45,199 nucleotides of DNA from Desulfuromonadaceae bacterium (GCA_028712075.1 JAQTQX010000015.1:1-45199); one strand, 5' to 3'. Shown: positions 26,675-35,911, counted from the stretch's first letter. A program made the numbers and translations. Notes: generated from the letters alone by a model not told the origin.

Positions 26675-27669
26675 GCCGGGCCATTATTATTCTGGTTAAC
26701 TGGAACGGCTGGCAGGATACCGTTGAATGCTTAGAAAGCCTGCAGGACCTAGCATACCCTGATTTCCGGATTGTGGTGTGTGACAACGGCTCCAGTGATA
26801 ATTCGCTGCACGAAATTAAACATTGGGCGAATCGTCATGAAATGCGGCATGTCGAGCTTCAGCGTGCTGATGCAGAAGCGGGCCGTATTCCGTATAATGA
26901 TTCGAAACTGACGCTGATTCGAAGTGACGAGAACCTTGGCTTTGCTGGAGGTTGCAATGTTGGATTGCGCTACGCGCAAGGACGGGGTGATGCCGACTAT
27001 TGCTGGCTGTTGAACAATGATACGGTAGTGGAGCCCGATGCCTTGACCCATCTGGTTGCTCGGATCCGGTTGCAGCCAAAGATGGGAATGTGCGGCTCCA
27101 CGATTCTGCTGTATCATGATCGCAGGCGGATTCAGGCGTTAGGGGGCGGTCACTATTGTCGCTGGATCGGCCTTCCATGGCACTACGGACGTTTTACGCG
27201 GTGGAGCAGAAAGATCGATCCGCAGCGTGCAGAGGCGTGGATGAATTATGTTGAGGGCGCTTCGATGCTGGTTTCCAAAAAGTTTATTGATGACGTCGGT
27301 CTGCTGTCGGAAGATTATTTTCTCTATTTTGAAGAGGCTGACTGGGCAATCCGGGCGGATGGCCGCTTTAAGCTGGGGTATGCACCACGGAGTATTGTCT
27401 ACCACAAGGTCGGCGGCAGTGTCGGCACCAGCAGCAACCCGGCGAGGATGAGTTATACCAGTGACTATTACAATATCAGGAACCGTCTCATGTTTACCCG
27501 GCGGTTCTATCCGGCAGCAGAGACGACGGTTCGGCTGGTTATTGTCGGGGCGTTTTTGTTGCGTCTTTTTCTGGGCAAATGGGACCGTGCTGCAATGATC
27601 TTCCGTTTGTTGTTCAATAGAGCTGACCGGCCGCGCGGCATACTGTCCGGGAACCGTTCAAAACCATGA
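26671..27669 (+). CDS. Family 2 glycosyltransferase (rhamnosyltransferase-like)
   Basis: The 332-aa product begins with a GT-A fold: AIIILVNWNGWQDTVECLESL, DNGSSDNS for nucleotide-sugar binding, LLNNDTVVEPDAL as the DxD-like site (here NDD-type), and EGASMLVSKKFIDDVG with FEEADWAIRA, a common arrangement in WbbL-like rhamnosyltransferases. A hydrophobic segment near the C-terminus may attach it to the membrane. I favour the GTG at 26671, which overlaps the preceding stop, because it gives the standard N-terminus. An ATG at 26638 lies inside the upstream gene. It would add a sugar to a lipid-linked glycan in the cytoplasm. Confidence 0.87.
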   Translation: MSRAIIILVNWNGWQDTVECLESLQDLAYPDFRIVVCDNGSSDNSLHEIKHWANRHEMRHVELQRADAEAGRIPYNDSKLTLIRSDENLGFAGGCNVGLRYAQGRGDADYCWLLNNDTVVEPDALTHLVARIRLQPKMGMCGSTILLYHDRRRIQALGGGHYCRWIGLPWHYGRFTRWSRKIDPQRAEAWMNYVEGASMLVSKKFIDDVGLLSEDYFLYFEEADWAIRADGRFKLGYAPRSIVYHKVGGSVGTSSNPARMSYTSDYYNIRNRLMFTRRFYPAAETTVRLVIVGAFLLRLFLGKWDRAAMIFRLLFNRADRPRGILSGNRSKP

Positions 27670-28391
27670 GCGGCAGCGGCAAGATATCGGCTGTCACGGT
27701 GGTCAGGAATGATGCTGCCCATCTTGAGAGGACCATACTCAGTGTCATTGAACAGAAGGCGACGTCATTAATTGACTACATTGTCATTGATGGCGGCTCG
27801 ACAGATGAAACGACGGCTATCATCAGAAAATATTCTGAGCACATCATCTATTGGGTCAGCGAGCCTGATGCCGGTATCTATGATGCGATGAATAAAGGAT
27901 GGTCAGCTGCAGAAGATGGCAGTTTTATCCTGTTTCTCGGAGCTGGAGACAGGATCATTTCGCTTCCGGAGACCATGACTCGCTACGGTCCGAATGATGT
28001 CGTGTACGGTTCCGTTCAGATAGGTGAAACCTGCGTATTCACCGCTCGAACCGATTTTCACCTGAAGCTGTACAACTCGCTACATCATCAGGCGCTTCTG
28101 GTGAACAAGTCGCTTCACCCCGCTCCTCCGTTCAATTGTAATTACCAGATATATGCTGATTTTGATTTCAATCAGCGGCTTAAAATTGCGGGGGCACATT
28201 TTGTTTATACGCCTGATTTCACCGGATACGCACGTCCCGGCGGTGTGAGTGACAGACACTGTTTTGCGGAGACAGTGCGCATTGTTGCAAGTAATTTCGG
28301 GTTTTTGTGGGCAGCGCTGGCATTTTCAGGGTATTATGCTATGAAAGTATTCCCGGTTTTAAAGCGGCTACGACCTTATCAGGAACTATAA
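27666..28391 (+). CDS. Family 2 glycosyltransferase
   Basis: The 241-aa protein has the GT2 N-terminus ISAVTVVRNDAAHLERTI, DGGSTDET, the acceptor-side motif SEPDAGIYDAMNKGWSAAEDG, and FLGAGDRI in place of a canonical DxD (often LxxDD in this subgroup). It is a paralog-type relative of the gene at 31942, which has EADSGLYHAINKG. Its start overlaps the preceding stop (ATGA). It likely acts on the cytoplasmic side in building the exported glycan. Confidence 0.86.
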   Translation: MSGSGKISAVTVVRNDAAHLERTILSVIEQKATSLIDYIVIDGGSTDETTAIIRKYSEHIIYWVSEPDAGIYDAMNKGWSAAEDGSFILFLGAGDRIISLPETMTRYGPNDVVYGSVQIGETCVFTARTDFHLKLYNSLHHQALLVNKSLHPAPPFNCNYQIYADFDFNQRLKIAGAHFVYTPDFTGYARPGGVSDRHCFAETVRIVASNFGFLWAALAFSGYYAMKVFPVLKRLRPYQEL

Positions 28392-28404
28392 ACAGAAAGG
28401 GACC

Positions 28405-29244
28405 ATGATCAGAGAAGATACGGCACAACTGGAACTGCTGATCGAACCGAATCGCCCCGCGCTCAATTACTGGCGCGATGTCTGGAGATATCGTGAACTT
28501 TTCTGGTTTCTGGTTTGGCGGGATATACTGGTTCGCTACAAGCAGACGGTAATCGGTGTGGCTTGGAGCGTAATCCGCCCTCTTGTGACCATGGTCGCCT
28601 TCACCGTTGTATTTGGGCTGCTGGCGAAACTGCCGTCTGATGGGGTGCCATACCCGTTGCTGGTCTTTGCGGCGATGTTGCCGTGGAACTTTTTTGCCAA
28701 TGCGCTCTCGGAATGTTCCGGATCACTGATCGGTAATGCCAACCTGCTCACCAAAGTGTATTTCCCCCGGATCATCGTTCCGATCAGCAGTATCATTTCC
28801 AGCCTGATCGATTTTTTCATCTCACTGGTTCTTATGGCGGGTATCATGCTCTGGTATGGATATCTGCCTGACTGGCGGGTCGCCGCACTTCCTCTCTTCC
28901 TCCTGCTTGTTTTTCTACCGGCGGCCGGTGCAGGGCTCTGGTTTTCAGCCTTGAATGTGAAGTACCGGGATTTCCGGTACGTGGTCCCATTTGTTCTCCA
29001 GTTCGGCCTGTATGTATCTCCAGTAGGGTTTGCCAGCAGTATCGTTCCTGAAAAATGGCGTCTGCTCTATGCCCTGAACCCGGTAGCTGGTGTCATTGAT
29101 GGTTTCAGGTGGGCATTGCTGAACGGAAGTGTAGATCTGTATTGGCCAGGATTGATACTGTCAACAGCCCTGTCTATGTTGTTGTTGGTTTCTGGACTCT
29201 GGTTTTTCAGGAAAACCGAGCGCATACTGGCAGACGTTATATAA
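28405..29244 (+). CDS. wzm: ABC exporter permease for polysaccharide (Wzm type)
   Basis: The 279-aa protein is an ABC-2 permease of the O-antigen/teichoic acid export group: N-terminal amphipathic stretch with YRELFWFLVWRDILVRYKQT (the conserved (R/K)D(I/L)xxRYKxT motif), six spans, and ALNPVAGVIDGFRWALL near the C-terminus. It forms the channel that moves lipid-linked polysaccharide across the inner membrane with the Wzt ATPase encoded at 29899. The two are normally adjacent, but here a toxin-antitoxin pair separates them. Confidence 0.92.
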   Translation: MIREDTAQLELLIEPNRPALNYWRDVWRYRELFWFLVWRDILVRYKQTVIGVAWSVIRPLVTMVAFTVVFGLLAKLPSDGVPYPLLVFAAMLPWNFFANALSECSGSLIGNANLLTKVYFPRIIVPISSIISSLIDFFISLVLMAGIMLWYGYLPDWRVAALPLFLLLVFLPAAGAGLWFSALNVKYRDFRYVVPFVLQFGLYVSPVGFASSIVPEKWRLLYALNPVAGVIDGFRWALLNGSVDLYWPGLILSTALSMLLLVSGLWFFRKTERILADVI

Positions 29245-29269
29245 CTCTGAAGTTGGAGGATAATTATCA

Positions 29270-29560
29270 ATGACACGAGAGCAAATACTTGATTTTTTGA
29301 AACAGCATAAACAAGAAATGAAAGATAGATTTGGTGTTACCAAAATCGGTCTATTTGGCAGCTATGCCCGTGGAGAGGCTCGGGAGGACTCCGATATAGA
29401 TATTGCCGTAGAATTATCTGGAGACAGGCTGTTCAGAAAATTTTTTGCCTTAGAAACATTCCTTAAATCCGGCTTGAATAAAGAGGTAGACCTCGGTGTG
29501 GAATCTGCCCTTAAACCTTTGGTTAGAGAGCAAGTTATTAAGGAGATTACCTATGTCTGA
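29270..29560 (+). CDS. mntA: MntA-type antitoxin (minimal nucleotidyltransferase)
   Basis: The 96-aa protein has the minimal nucleotidyltransferase signature GSYARGEAREDSDID: G30-S31 for nucleotide, R34, and the D42xD44 metal pair. Studied MntA proteins neutralise HepT by transferring AMP units to a tyrosine near its RNase motif. It is paired with the HepT gene by an 8-base overlap. A strong GGAGGA at 29255-29260 precedes the ATG. Its base composition (about 40% G+C by eye) is lower than the flanking exporter genes, which fits recent insertion. Confidence 0.92.
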   Translation: MTREQILDFLKQHKQEMKDRFGVTKIGLFGSYARGEAREDSDIDIAVELSGDRLFRKFFALETFLKSGLNKEVDLGVESALKPLVREQVIKEITYV

Positions 29561-29897
29561 GCGTAGCCAAAAACTGTTCCTGATAGATATCCTTGAGTCG
29601 ATTGATGCCATCTCGTCATTTGTTGAAGGGTGCAGTTTTGATTTTTTTTGTGCTGATCGCAAAACCTTCTCAGCAACTATTCGTGAGCTTGAAATTATCG
29701 GAGAGGCTATAAAGAATATTTCAGATGAGATAAAAGTCAGATATCCCGAAGTACTCTGGCAGGAAATCAGGTCATTCAGAAATAAGATTACCCACGAATA
29801 TTTTGGCGTTGATGGGCATATAGTCTGGGACATCATCCAAACCGAACTAGAACCTCTCAAACAGCAGATCAGCACCATTTTGAAATCATTGACGTAG
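29553..29897 (+). CDS. hepT: HepT-type toxin (HEPN/DUF86 RNase)
   Basis: The 114-aa helical protein contains the HEPN catalytic motif Rx4HxY as RNKITHEY (R76, H81, Y83) and the conserved IRELEIIGEAIKNIS helix of DUF86. HepT acts as an RNase toxin unless AMPylated at the motif tyrosine by MntA, so the conserved Y83 suggests a working pair. The start at 29553 overlaps mntA (ATGTCTGA) and follows AGGAG. Its stop is one base before the wzt start, so wzt translation probably depends on ribosomes leaving hepT. Confidence 0.92.
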   Translation: MSERSQKLFLIDILESIDAISSFVEGCSFDFFCADRKTFSATIRELEIIGEAIKNISDEIKVRYPEVLWQEIRSFRNKITHEYFGVDGHIVWDIIQTELEPLKQQISTILKSLT

Positions 29898-29898
29898 T

Positions 29899-31173
29899 AT
29901 GTCTACAATAATTATCGTCGAAAACCTGGGTAAAAAATACACCATTTCCCACCAGCAGCACGAGGACAATTCATCTCTGCGTGCGACTCTCACAAACGGC
30001 ATTTCTTCGTTGGGAAAAAGACTGATCAATCCTTTTGGTAGTTCCCTCACCCCCCATCCTTCTTCTCTCGTCAATGCTTTTGAAGACTTCTGGGCGCTCA
30101 GGGATGTCTCATTTGAAGTAAGCCAGGGGGAGCGGATCGGCATTATCGGCAGAAACGGCGCCGGAAAATCTACACTCCTCAAGATCCTGAGCAGGATTAC
30201 CGAACCCACTAGCGGCAGTGTCCGCATAAAGGGGAGGGTGGCAAGTCTGCTGGAGGTAGGGACCGGCTTTCATCCGGAATTGACCGGCCGGGAGAATATC
30301 TTTCTGAACGGTGCAATCCTAGGGATGAGGAGGGAGGAGATCAGGAGAAAATTTGATGAGATCGTTGATTTTGCCGAAATCGAAAAATTTCTCGATACCC
30401 CGGTAAAATATTATTCATCGGGCATGTACGTCCGGTTGGCCTTTGCCGTAGCCGCACATCTGGAGCCGGAAATACTTATTGTGGATGAAGTGCTTGCGGT
30501 GGGTGACGCACAATTTCAGAGAAAATGCCTCGGGAAAATGGAAGAGGTCGGACAGGAAGGGCGGACGGTTATTTTTGTGAGTCATCAGCTCGGTGCCATA
30601 CAAAAGCTGTGCACCAACTGTTTCCTGCTGGGAGCCGGTACTGTTCAGCGATCAGGGAAAACGAGCGAAGTGATTGAGGAATATCTGTGCGTATGCCGAC
30701 CGGGCACGGCACTGGCTCCGGTCCGCAAAGGAAACAGCACAGTATCTTTCAAGGATTACCATGTCGGAGAGATTGATGGAAAGCCGAAAGAGCAGTTCTT
30801 TATAGGCGATACGATCTATGTGTACTTTTCGCTAGCCGGCCGGGAGTCTCTGTCTGCTATTGAGGTGAGTCTGGAACTTCGTGATGTCTATGGTGATTCT
30901 GTTGCACACATATCAAACGAGGACGATGGAGTTGTCATCTCCTGTAACGATGAGGTGCGGAGAAATTTCTGTGTCGCTATCCCCGAATGCACCTTGGCGC
31001 CGAAGAATTACTTCATATCATTATGGGCCGGCCGGCTGGATGAAACGTATGATTATCTGATTGACTGTATTGAGATTACGCTGCTGCAAGGGGGAATACT
31101 CAGTCGGAAAAAACCGTATCCGGAACATATGAAGTGCTATGTACCGTCGCGGTGGTCTGAAGTTAATGACTGA
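29899..31173 (+). CDS. wzt: ABC exporter ATPase for polysaccharide (Wzt type, with C-terminal carbohydrate-binding domain)
   Basis: The 424-aa protein has Walker A GRNGAGKST (84-92), the Wzt/TagH-type GRVASLLEVGTGFHPELTGREN segment, signature YSSGMYVRLAFAVA (from 172) and Walker B ILIVDEVLAVGD (from 192). The tail (about 270-424) is a beta-rich Wzt-C-like domain (FFIGDTIYVYFSLAGRESL), which in Wzt binds the polymer end to be exported. It energises the Wzm channel at 28405. It is the likely counterpart of the Geobacter xap-locus exporter. It overlaps the next gene by 8 bases. Confidence 0.94.
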   Translation: MSTIIIVENLGKKYTISHQQHEDNSSLRATLTNGISSLGKRLINPFGSSLTPHPSSLVNAFEDFWALRDVSFEVSQGERIGIIGRNGAGKSTLLKILSRITEPTSGSVRIKGRVASLLEVGTGFHPELTGRENIFLNGAILGMRREEIRRKFDEIVDFAEIEKFLDTPVKYYSSGMYVRLAFAVAAHLEPEILIVDEVLAVGDAQFQRKCLGKMEEVGQEGRTVIFVSHQLGAIQKLCTNCFLLGAGTVQRSGKTSEVIEEYLCVCRPGTALAPVRKGNSTVSFKDYHVGEIDGKPKEQFFIGDTIYVYFSLAGRESLSAIEVSLELRDVYGDSVAHISNEDDGVVISCNDEVRRNFCVAIPECTLAPKNYFISLWAGRLDETYDYLIDCIEITLLQGGILSRKKPYPEHMKCYVPSRWSEVND

Positions 31174-31945
31174 CGACACAATAAAAATATCTGCGGTGCT
31201 ATGCACGATTAACGAAGACCGTTATCTTGAAGAGTGTCTGCGCTCACTGGCATGGGCTAATGAAATCATTGTGTGTGATATGGGTTCCACAGACCGTACC
31301 GTTGCAATAGCTCAAGAATCAGGCTGTACAATCCATTCTGTTACCAGGGTGCCGTATGTGGAAATGTTGCGTACACAGGCCGTCAGCTATTGTAAATATG
31401 ACTGGATTTGTTTTGTTGATCCTGATTTTATCCTTCCGGATGGTTTTGCCGATATCGTACAACGGGAACTTATACCTGGTCAGGACATTTCCTGTTTGTA
31501 CATGGCATATATAAATCACTATAAAAACCGGCCAATTCGGCATGGCCGGTGGGGAACTGTCGGGTATTATCCGATCATCTTCCATAAAGAGATGATAAGC
31601 ATTCTTCCGGTTCTGCACGGCGGCTTTGAAATAAACCGTGGAACGCAGCGGTTTCTGCCGCCGGAAGAATATATCCGGCATATGTGGGTGCGGGATGAAG
31701 AACACTTTTACCAAAAGCACAGCAGGTACATCAGTCACGAAGGAGAACGACGGGTCGCTCTTGGCTGGAAGCCGTCAGTCCTGCGGCAGGTTGCGTCCGT
31801 GCTGAAGCTGTTATACGTCTATATCACCGATGGGTATAAGGATGGTGCCATCGGCTTCGACCTGATGAAAAAGTCAATCTGGTATGAATGGAATGCTGAA
31901 CAAGTACTTGCAGAAAGTAATACAAGTTATCGTAAAACATCATGA
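31166..31945 (+). CDS. Family 2 glycosyltransferase (WaaE/KdtX-like)
   Basis: The 259-aa protein has ISAVLCTINEDRYLEECLRSL, DMGSTDRT, a DPD site (FVDPDFILP) and HMWVRDEEHFYQKHSRYISHEGE in the C-terminal part. This is the layout of short GT2 enzymes such as the lipopolysaccharide-core beta-glucosyltransferase family. The acceptor here is more likely the lipid-linked repeat unit. The ATG at 31166 overlaps the wzt stop (ATGACTGA), and the next gene overlaps its stop by four bases. Confidence 0.85.
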   Translation: MTDDTIKISAVLCTINEDRYLEECLRSLAWANEIIVCDMGSTDRTVAIAQESGCTIHSVTRVPYVEMLRTQAVSYCKYDWICFVDPDFILPDGFADIVQRELIPGQDISCLYMAYINHYKNRPIRHGRWGTVGYYPIIFHKEMISILPVLHGGFEINRGTQRFLPPEEYIRHMWVRDEEHFYQKHSRYISHEGERRVALGWKPSVLRQVASVLKLLYVYITDGYKDGAIGFDLMKKSIWYEWNAEQVLAESNTSYRKTS

Positions 31946-32847
31946 AGATAAGCATTGTGACTCCGTCGGATACCAAAGGGCGGTATATTTCCGAGACGAT
32001 CAAGAGCGTTCTGTCTCAGGAGGGGAGTTTTTACCTTGAGTATATTGTCATCGATAATTGCTCCCACGATGGAACAATAGACATTCTTAGAGAATACGAA
32101 GAGTTGCTTGGTACCGACGCTTTTCCCGTCAGATGTCTGGGTGTCTCCTTCCGGTGGCTGTCCGAGGCTGACTCAGGGTTGTATCATGCGATTAATAAAG
32201 GGTTCTCGATGGCAACCGGCGACGTCTATGCCTGGATCAATGCCGACGACATATATCTCCCCGGCGCTTTGGCGTTGGTGGCGCACAGTTTTCTTCAGTT
32301 TCCGGGCATCGCATGGCTGAAGGGGATTACGTCCTATATGGATGCATCCTCGCTGCCGACATCATCTGGCTGCTGCTATCTTTACGATCAGGCGTGGCTT
32401 CAGGATGGGACATACGGCCGGGAAGCCTATTTTGTGCAGCAGGATAGTGTGTTCTGGCGTGCCGAAATGTGGCAGAGTTGCGGTGCAATTCCCGGTGAGA
32501 TACGCGTGGCTGGCGATTACTGGCTTTGGATACAATTTTCCCGATTGGCCCCTCTCTACTCGATTAATCGAATCGTTAGCTGCTTTAGAAAAACAGTTGG
32601 ACAATTGAGTGAGGATGTTCATTCCTACAGGGAAGAATGCCGCAGGATAGCGTGCGGCACTATGGATTTTGACCTGTTTAAGCGGAAACTCTTCTTTTAT
32701 ATCGAACGGCGGTTGTCTGTCTGCACGGGAAGCAACGCTCTGTATCGCCTTTTTTGGGCACGCCGGACTCATCAGTATATTGATGCCGCTGATTCGGAAA
32801 ATATGGAACTGCGCACAACAAAGGGATATTTCGTGGAAGGTGTTTGA
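31942..32847 (+). CDS. Family 2 glycosyltransferase
   Basis: The 301-aa protein shows GT2 features: ISIVTPSDTKGRYISETIKSVL, DNCSHDGT, SEADSGLYHAINKG, and INADDIYLPGAL as the metal-binding DxD-like site. The VQQDSVFWRAEMW segment is also seen in relatives acting on polysaccharide repeat units. It resembles the enzyme at 27666 and may act on a similar acceptor. ATGA overlap upstream; three bases to the next start. Confidence 0.88.
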   Translation: MKISIVTPSDTKGRYISETIKSVLSQEGSFYLEYIVIDNCSHDGTIDILREYEELLGTDAFPVRCLGVSFRWLSEADSGLYHAINKGFSMATGDVYAWINADDIYLPGALALVAHSFLQFPGIAWLKGITSYMDASSLPTSSGCCYLYDQAWLQDGTYGREAYFVQQDSVFWRAEMWQSCGAIPGEIRVAGDYWLWIQFSRLAPLYSINRIVSCFRKTVGQLSEDVHSYREECRRIACGTMDFDLFKRKLFFYIERRLSVCTGSNALYRLFWARRTHQYIDAADSENMELRTTKGYFVEGV

Positions 32848-32850
32848 GTT

Positions 32851-33801
32851 ATGCCGCATCTGTGTCCCATCTGTCGCTCGGAAAATTGTCACATCTGCTT
32901 TGAACTCAGTGACGACAGGCATGGATATCCTGGTACATTCCCGCTGGTACGCTGTGATTCCTGCCGCCACCGCTTTTTGATAGCTGAGTTTGACCCGGCT
33001 CAGATTGTGGAGCTGTATACCCGCTATTATCCGCGCTGCAGCTTCACGCTTGAGGACTACCGGCCGAGTGTGGAAGTTCGCGGGATTGCCGCCTGGTTTA
33101 ATGGAGCTGCTCGGGCTGCTTACAGCCGGGTTCCCCGCAATGTCCGAGTGCTGGATATCGGGTGCGGGTTTGGTGAAACGATAGGCTACCATTTGGGGCG
33201 AGGGTGTGAGGCCCACGGGGTGGAAGCGGATGAGAATGTCTTGCGTGTAGCGGAGCGGTTCGGTTTGAATATCAAAACGGGGGTGTTTGATCCTGCTGCA
33301 TATACGGCAGATTACTTCGACTATGTTACTCTCGATCAGGTTCTGGAACATATGACTCACCCCTGCGCGGCGCTGCTCGACATTAAACGCGTGCTGAAGC
33401 CTGGTGGGCGGGTCATCATCAGCGCTCCCAATGCCGAAGGGTGGGGTGCGTGCCTGTTTCGCCGCCGTTGGATTAATTGGCATGCGCCGTATCATCTCCA
33501 CCATTTTTCCCGGCGGTCATTGCGCCTGGCAGCCGAGCTTGCTGGCCTTGTCCTAGAGCGGACTGAGACAATTACTGCCTCGGAGTGGCTTCACTATCAA
33601 TGGGCCCATCTGGCAACATATCCTGAAAAAGGTATCCCTTCGGTATTCTGGACAGCGACGGCAGAGCAGAGCCGTGCGGTCAGAATAGTGCTGAAAGGGC
33701 TGCTGCTCCTGCGCAGAACCGGAGCCAATCATATGATAACACGCCTATTCGATCTGTTCGGTATAGGCGACAATCGTCTCTATTTTTTGAGAAAACCATG
33801 A
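32851..33801 (+). CDS. SAM-dependent methyltransferase with N-terminal zinc-ribbon-like cysteines
   Basis: The 316-aa protein opens with cysteine pairs C5xxC8, C13xxC16 and C35xxC38 (zinc-ribbon-like), then a class I methyltransferase domain: SAM loop VLDIGCGFGETI, acidic residue in HGVEADENVL, LDQVLEHMTHP, and LKPGGRVIISAPN. This architecture is common in glycan clusters, where it methylates sugars. In some ABC-exported O-antigens methylation caps the chain and sets length, then is read by the Wzt tail; a capping role here is inference. ATGA-type overlap with the next gene. Confidence 0.86.
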   Translation: MPHLCPICRSENCHICFELSDDRHGYPGTFPLVRCDSCRHRFLIAEFDPAQIVELYTRYYPRCSFTLEDYRPSVEVRGIAAWFNGAARAAYSRVPRNVRVLDIGCGFGETIGYHLGRGCEAHGVEADENVLRVAERFGLNIKTGVFDPAAYTADYFDYVTLDQVLEHMTHPCAALLDIKRVLKPGGRVIISAPNAEGWGACLFRRRWINWHAPYHLHHFSRRSLRLAAELAGLVLERTETITASEWLHYQWAHLATYPEKGIPSVFWTATAEQSRAVRIVLKGLLLLRRTGANHMITRLFDLFGIGDNRLYFLRKP

Positions 33802-34661
33802 CGGATCAAATCTACATCCTGTTGCCGGTGCATAACCGCAAAGAGGTTACCCGGCGTTTTGTCGCGTCACTACAGCGACAGACCTATCTCAATTACACGC
33901 TTGTCCTGGTCGATGACGGATCTACCGATGGCACCGCGGAGATGGTTACGAAGGCAATTGCCAATTGTACCGTTATCAAGGGGGAAGGTGACTGGTGGTG
34001 GGGTGGAGCCTTGCAGCAGGGGTATCTATGGTTGAAGGGAGCGGATGTCGCTTCGACGTCACTGGTCCTGTTCATGAACGATGACACCGAGTTTGCCGAC
34101 GATTTTCTGGAACGGGGAGCCTCTCTTTGTGAAGATCGGGAAAAGACGCTACTCCTCGCCCAGTGCTACAGCAAGCAGAGCGGCCGGCTCATTGATGCAG
34201 GAGTCCATGTGGATTGGCGGCGATTCACCTTTGCGCAGGCGGCGACACCGGACGAAATTAACTGTCTCTCGACGAGAGGGCTGTTTCTTCGAGCAGGGGA
34301 TCTTATGGCTATCGGGGGGTTTCATCCGTTTCTGTTGCCCCATTATGGCTCCGATTATGAATTCACGATTCGGGCACGGCGCCGGGGGATGAATCTTATG
34401 ACTCACCCTTCGCTGTCCCTTGTCCTGGATGAAGAAACGACCGGCTATCCGTCATTTGCTGCGAGCTGCCGGAGAGAAAGTTTTCACAGGCTTTTCTCCC
34501 GCCGCTCGGTTCATAATCCACTCGTATGGTGCAGTTTTGTGATGCTGGCCTGCCCCTGGCCATGGAAAATTGTCAACCTCGGGCGGATTGCCAGAGGTTT
34601 CATGCAGCATGTACGCGAAATATTCCGGGGGAATCCGACGTCAATTCCGGATGCGCGCTGA
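33798..34661 (+). CDS. Family 2 glycosyltransferase
   Basis: The 287-aa protein has IYILLPVHNRKEVTRRFVASL, DDGSTDGT, the GEGDWWWGGALQQGY motif found in a rhamnosyl/galactofuranosyl-type GT2 subgroup, and FMNDDTEFADDFL for metal-nucleotide binding. HYGSDYEFTIRARR in the C-terminal half fits acceptor binding. It overlaps the methyltransferase stop by four bases and ends 29 bases before the next gene. Confidence 0.87.
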   Translation: MTDQIYILLPVHNRKEVTRRFVASLQRQTYLNYTLVLVDDGSTDGTAEMVTKAIANCTVIKGEGDWWWGGALQQGYLWLKGADVASTSLVLFMNDDTEFADDFLERGASLCEDREKTLLLAQCYSKQSGRLIDAGVHVDWRRFTFAQAATPDEINCLSTRGLFLRAGDLMAIGGFHPFLLPHYGSDYEFTIRARRRGMNLMTHPSLSLVLDEETTGYPSFAASCRRESFHRLFSRRSVHNPLVWCSFVMLACPWPWKIVNLGRIARGFMQHVREIFRGNPTSIPDAR

Positions 34662-34690
34662 CCGGTACAACCGTTCCATTGAGAACAACT

Positions 34691-35911
34691 ATGCGCCTGA
34701 TGATCATTACAAACTCGTATCCTTCGTATCTGGCGCGTCTGTACGCTGCGCAACCGGAGCTGGGCAGCCGTTCCTGTGCCGAGCAAAAGGGGGTGCTGGA
34801 TAGCGATTTCTTTGCCTGGGCTGACAGCTGGTCCGTCGCTTTGGCTCCGCTCGGGTACTGTACGTCGGAAATAACTCCCAATGCCCTGTGTATGCAGAAA
34901 GCATGGTGTGACGAGAACGGTCTGACTTTTGATTCGACCCCGCCCGGATTACGGAAAACAGTGGTGGCCCAGGCACAGCAATTTCGCCCCGACATCATCT
35001 GGTTCAACGATTATGATGATGAACTGCTGGAGATGCTGCGCGCCGGACTCCCGTCGCTCAGGCTTGTCTTTGGCTGGGTCGGCAGCGCCATTCCTCCGAC
35101 GGAAGTGTGGCACAGAATGGATCTGATTCTTTCCTGCGCGCCGGAAGCGGTTGCTGCAATGGGTAACGCCGGATTTCCGGCTGAACATTTCCCCCACAGC
35201 TTCGACCCACGGATTAATAGCCGACTTGAAGCACGGGAGAAGAATCGTGCACTGTCCTTTGTCGGACACCTGATCCGGTTCAGTCAGTTTCACCTGCAGC
35301 GGGAAGAGCTTCTTGAAGCGTTGGCCTCTGTGGTTCAATTGGACATATATACACCCAGCGCAGAATGTGGTTGGCAGGACGAGGTTAAAGGCCTGATCAA
35401 GCTTGGCTTGACCTATGGCGTCGGTTTGCTGCGGGAATTCGGGGCTTCAGATTCTTTTTTGAAATCTCTGCCGATACTGGGAATCGCCACAGAATGGTCG
35501 CCGCACTACGTGCGGCCGGCCAATCCCCGCTTGAAACCGTTTTTTCGTCACCCCGTGTTCGGGTTGCAGATGTATCAGGCGGTACAGGATTCGATGGCAA
35601 CGCTCAATATTCATGCCGACTCATCGCCGCACTTCGCTTCCAACATGCGTCTCTACGAGGCAACCGGTGTGGGGACTTGTCTGGTGACTGACTGGAAGGA
35701 AAATATTGACGATATATTTGTCCCTGACCAGGAAGTTGTCGTCTTCAGGAATGGTGAGGAGTGCCGGGAAAAGGTAACGTGGCTGCTTGAGCATCCGAAG
35801 GAAGCGGCAGAAATCGGTCTGGCCGGACAGAAACGAACGTTACGGGATTACACCTTCGCTCATCGAGCCGATGTCTTGCATCGGATTATCGGAAAGGCGC
35901 TGTCAAAGTGA
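34691..35911 (+). CDS. Glycosyltransferase, CgeB-like (GT-B fold)
   Basis: The 406-aa protein has an N-terminal Rossmann-type half (MRLMIITNSYPSYLARLYA) and a C-terminal region (SNMRLYEATGVGTCLVTDW, then EVVVFRNGEECREKV and YTFAHRADVL) typical of CgeB/'glycosyltransferase family 1-2' proteins. These add a sugar in spore-coat and surface-glycan clusters. The start at 34691 gives this conserved beginning; a longer frame into the upstream gene has no family-like sequence. Upstream GAGAA is a weak ribosome site. It ends in a GTGA overlap with the next gene. Confidence 0.82.
   Translation: MRLMIITNSYPSYLARLYAAQPELGSRSCAEQKGVLDSDFFAWADSWSVALAPLGYCTSEITPNALCMQKAWCDENGLTFDSTPPGLRKTVVAQAQQFRPDIIWFNDYDDELLEMLRAGLPSLRLVFGWVGSAIPPTEVWHRMDLILSCAPEAVAAMGNAGFPAEHFPHSFDPRINSRLEAREKNRALSFVGHLIRFSQFHLQREELLEALASVVQLDIYTPSAECGWQDEVKGLIKLGLTYGVGLLREFGASDSFLKSLPILGIATEWSPHYVRPANPRLKPFFRHPVFGLQMYQAVQDSMATLNIHADSSPHFASNMRLYEATGVGTCLVTDWKENIDDIFVPDQEVVVFRNGEECREKVTWLLEHPKEAAEIGLAGQKRTLRDYTFAHRADVLHRIIGKALSK

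Noticed and set aside
32362..33504. Long minus-strand open frame (380 codons) opposite the GT2 and methyltransferase genes
   Set aside because: The plus strand holds two well-conserved families with overlapping starts and stops; the antisense peptide has no recognisable motif, and long antisense frames are expected opposite G+C-rich codons.
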